In this document: piece after piece, positions 7,218 to 8,128 of the stretch
Position numbering within the stretch: the first letter of the stretch is position 1
How the letters are laid out: the number at the start of each line of letters is the position of its first letter
Assembly: GCF_938045205.1 (NCBI RefSeq)
Contig: NZ_CALIMY010000146.1
Span: 1-8,128, forward strand
Direction: 5' to 3'
DNA from: an uncultured Campylobacter sp.
GTDB lineage: Bacteria; Campylobacterota; Campylobacteria; Campylobacterales; Campylobacteraceae
Length of the DNA stretch: 8,128 nucleotides
Made by a program: the position numbers and the translations under genes
The notes under the pieces: generated by a model
Database searches by the model: none
What the model saw: the letters and a program-made list of their open reading frames with translations, nothing else
Told to the model about the DNA's origin: nothing

Positions 7218-7709
7218 CTATTTAAAAGATGGAGCGATTTGCGCTACCCACGCCTCGATGCGGCTCTCGGTGAGGTCGCTTTGATTGTCATTATCTAGCG
7301 CGAGGCCAACGAATTTGCCGTCCACTACGGCCTTACTCTCGTCGAACTCGTATCCGTCGGTAGATACCGCGCCTACGATCTTTGCGCCCGCTTTTTTGAA
7401 ATTTTCATATAGCTCGCCCATCGCGTTGCAATACGCATCGCTATAGCTTGAGCTATCGCCCATGCCGAAAATCGCGACGGTCTTGCCCGCGACATCAAGG
7501 GCTGAGAAATCAAAGCCCGCCCAGTCGTCCTGCAGCTCGCCGTCGTTCCACGTGGAGCTGCCAATGATGAGCGCGGTGTATTTATTTAGATCTGCAGGCG
7601 CGATGTCCGCAACGTTTTTAAGCTCGTTTTCTATGCCTAGCTTTTCGGAGATTAGCTTCGCGGCGTCCTCGGTATTACCCATCGAGCTTCCAAAAATAAT
7701 TCCAACCAT
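7218..7709 (-). CDS. fldA: Flavodoxin FldA, long-chain type, 163 aa
   Basis: A small cytoplasmic FMN protein that carries low-potential electrons. In Campylobacterota it serves as acceptor for pyruvate and 2-oxoglutarate oxidoreductases and is generally essential. The FMN phosphate loop is GSSMGNTE (7-14). W54 in SSTWNDGELQDDW (51-63) and Y89 in GDSSSYSDAY (84-93) are the expected residues flanking the flavin ring. The extra loop that marks long-chain flavodoxins is present (about 113-137), and the C-terminal helix matches the family (DNQSDLT...IEAWV). The length equals the family norm, with no truncation. The ATG at 7709 has AAAAGGA 6 bases upstream. It follows the broken upstream gene by 11 bases, so they probably share a transcript, and ends just before a strong hairpin. 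Composition is GC-rich, like aas. Confidence 0.96.
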   Translation of the reverse strand: MVGIIFGSSMGNTEDAAKLISEKLGIENELKNVADIAPADLNKYTALIIGSSTWNDGELQDDWAGFDFSALDVAGKTVAIFGMGDSSSYSDAYCNAMGELYENFKKAGAKIVGAVSTDGYEFDESKAVVDGKFVGLALDNDNQSDLTESRIEAWVAQIAPSFK

Positions 7710-7720
7710 TTGGTATCCTT

Positions 7721-8128
7721 TTAATAAATTTTGTCGGTGAGCTTGTATGGTACTAATTTCATAATGAAATTTCCCTTAAAGCATTCGCTTTTTATCTCGA
7801 CGTGGCGGTTAAAATTTTCATTTTTTGGATAGACAAGATATACGGCATCGAGGTTTGCTCCGCGGCAAAGCTCTAGTGCTTTTTTTATATCATTATCATA
7901 AATGGCTGGATTGAGGTAGAATTTTTTTAAAGCTCGTAACCACGCCTAGGCTAAAACCGCTCTTGCGAACTACGATGAGCTCGCCTGATTTACCCACAAG
8001 CTGCAGCTGTGCGCCTGCATTGCGAAGCGTGATTTTGCAAAATACGAAGTTGCGAAATGCATCGTCTCCGTTTAGCAGCAATCCGCTACGCAAGCTCACG
8101 ATTGCGCGAGTTAGCTTATAAGCGGGCT
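7721..8128 (-). pseudogene. 3' part of an unrecognised conserved-type gene, frameshifted at A7
   Basis: The gene enters the window from the right edge. From 8126 one frame runs open to a TGA at 7896-7898. From the run of seven A (plus-strand T7, 7922-7928) a second frame continues as FYLNPAIYDNDIKKALELC and on to ...LVPYKLTDKIY, ending in TAA at 7721-7723. Both halves have coding character, and joining them needs removal of one A (seven to six), giving ...VVTSFKKFYLNP. So this is a single coding region broken by a one-base indel, a sequencing error, or a variable homopolymer. The product has alternating beta-type hydrophobic strands (LQLVGKSGELIVVRKSGFSL) and no visible membrane segment; I cannot name it. 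The stop lies 11 bases before fldA, implying an operon. The start is outside the window. Confidence 0.7.

Noticed and set aside
7462..7740. 92-codon plus-strand frame over fldA
   Set aside because: Antisense to an unmistakable flavodoxin with every family motif.
7922..7928. Programmed -1 ribosomal frameshift at A7
   Set aside because: A -1 shift leads into a frame that does not continue the protein; only a +1 shift or loss of one A restores it, so the standard slippery-site model does not fit.
1..8128. CRISPR array, tRNA, rRNA or insertion sequence
   Set aside because: No regularly spaced repeats, no cloverleaf or rRNA-like stretches, and no transposase or integrase frame was seen.

Overview
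The window looks like a Campylobacter chromosome segment, most likely from one of the higher-GC species (gracilis, showae or rectus type). This is inferred from the very frequent AAATTTAA/TAAATTT words, a flavodoxin closely resembling the Campylobacterota form, and GC-rich genes separated by AT-rich gaps. The species cannot be fixed from the sequence alone.

Layout. Positions 1-409 hold no convincing gene; they are non-coding DNA with a GC-rich block of repeat-like character. At 410-937 (minus) lies a small two-helix membrane protein of YcxB-like appearance. It is divergent from a large gene at 1034-4477 (plus), a three-part fusion of an LplT-like lysophospholipid transporter, a PlsC-type acyltransferase and an acyl-ACP synthetase (LplT-Aas in one chain). 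At 4631-7029 (minus) lies a more AT-rich two-gene block: a 567-residue protein with an HNH-nuclease-like core and a hydrophobic C-terminal half, followed after 2 bases by a 230-residue coiled-coil-rich protein. Upstream of it on the same strand are the flavodoxin gene fldA (7218-7709) and, 11 bases before fldA, the 3' part of an unrecognised gene (7721-8128) whose frame is broken at a run of seven A.

How they fit. aas and fldA are housekeeping genes: membrane phospholipid repair, and low-potential electron transfer. The HNH/coiled-coil pair differs from both flanks in base composition, is tightly coupled, matches no housekeeping pathway, and combines a nuclease-like domain with membrane segments. 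It is the best candidate here for an undescribed system, plausibly antiphage defence or inter-replicon conflict; that role is inference. A strong 11-bp hairpin separates fldA from the pair, which probably has its own promoter in the 188-base gap.
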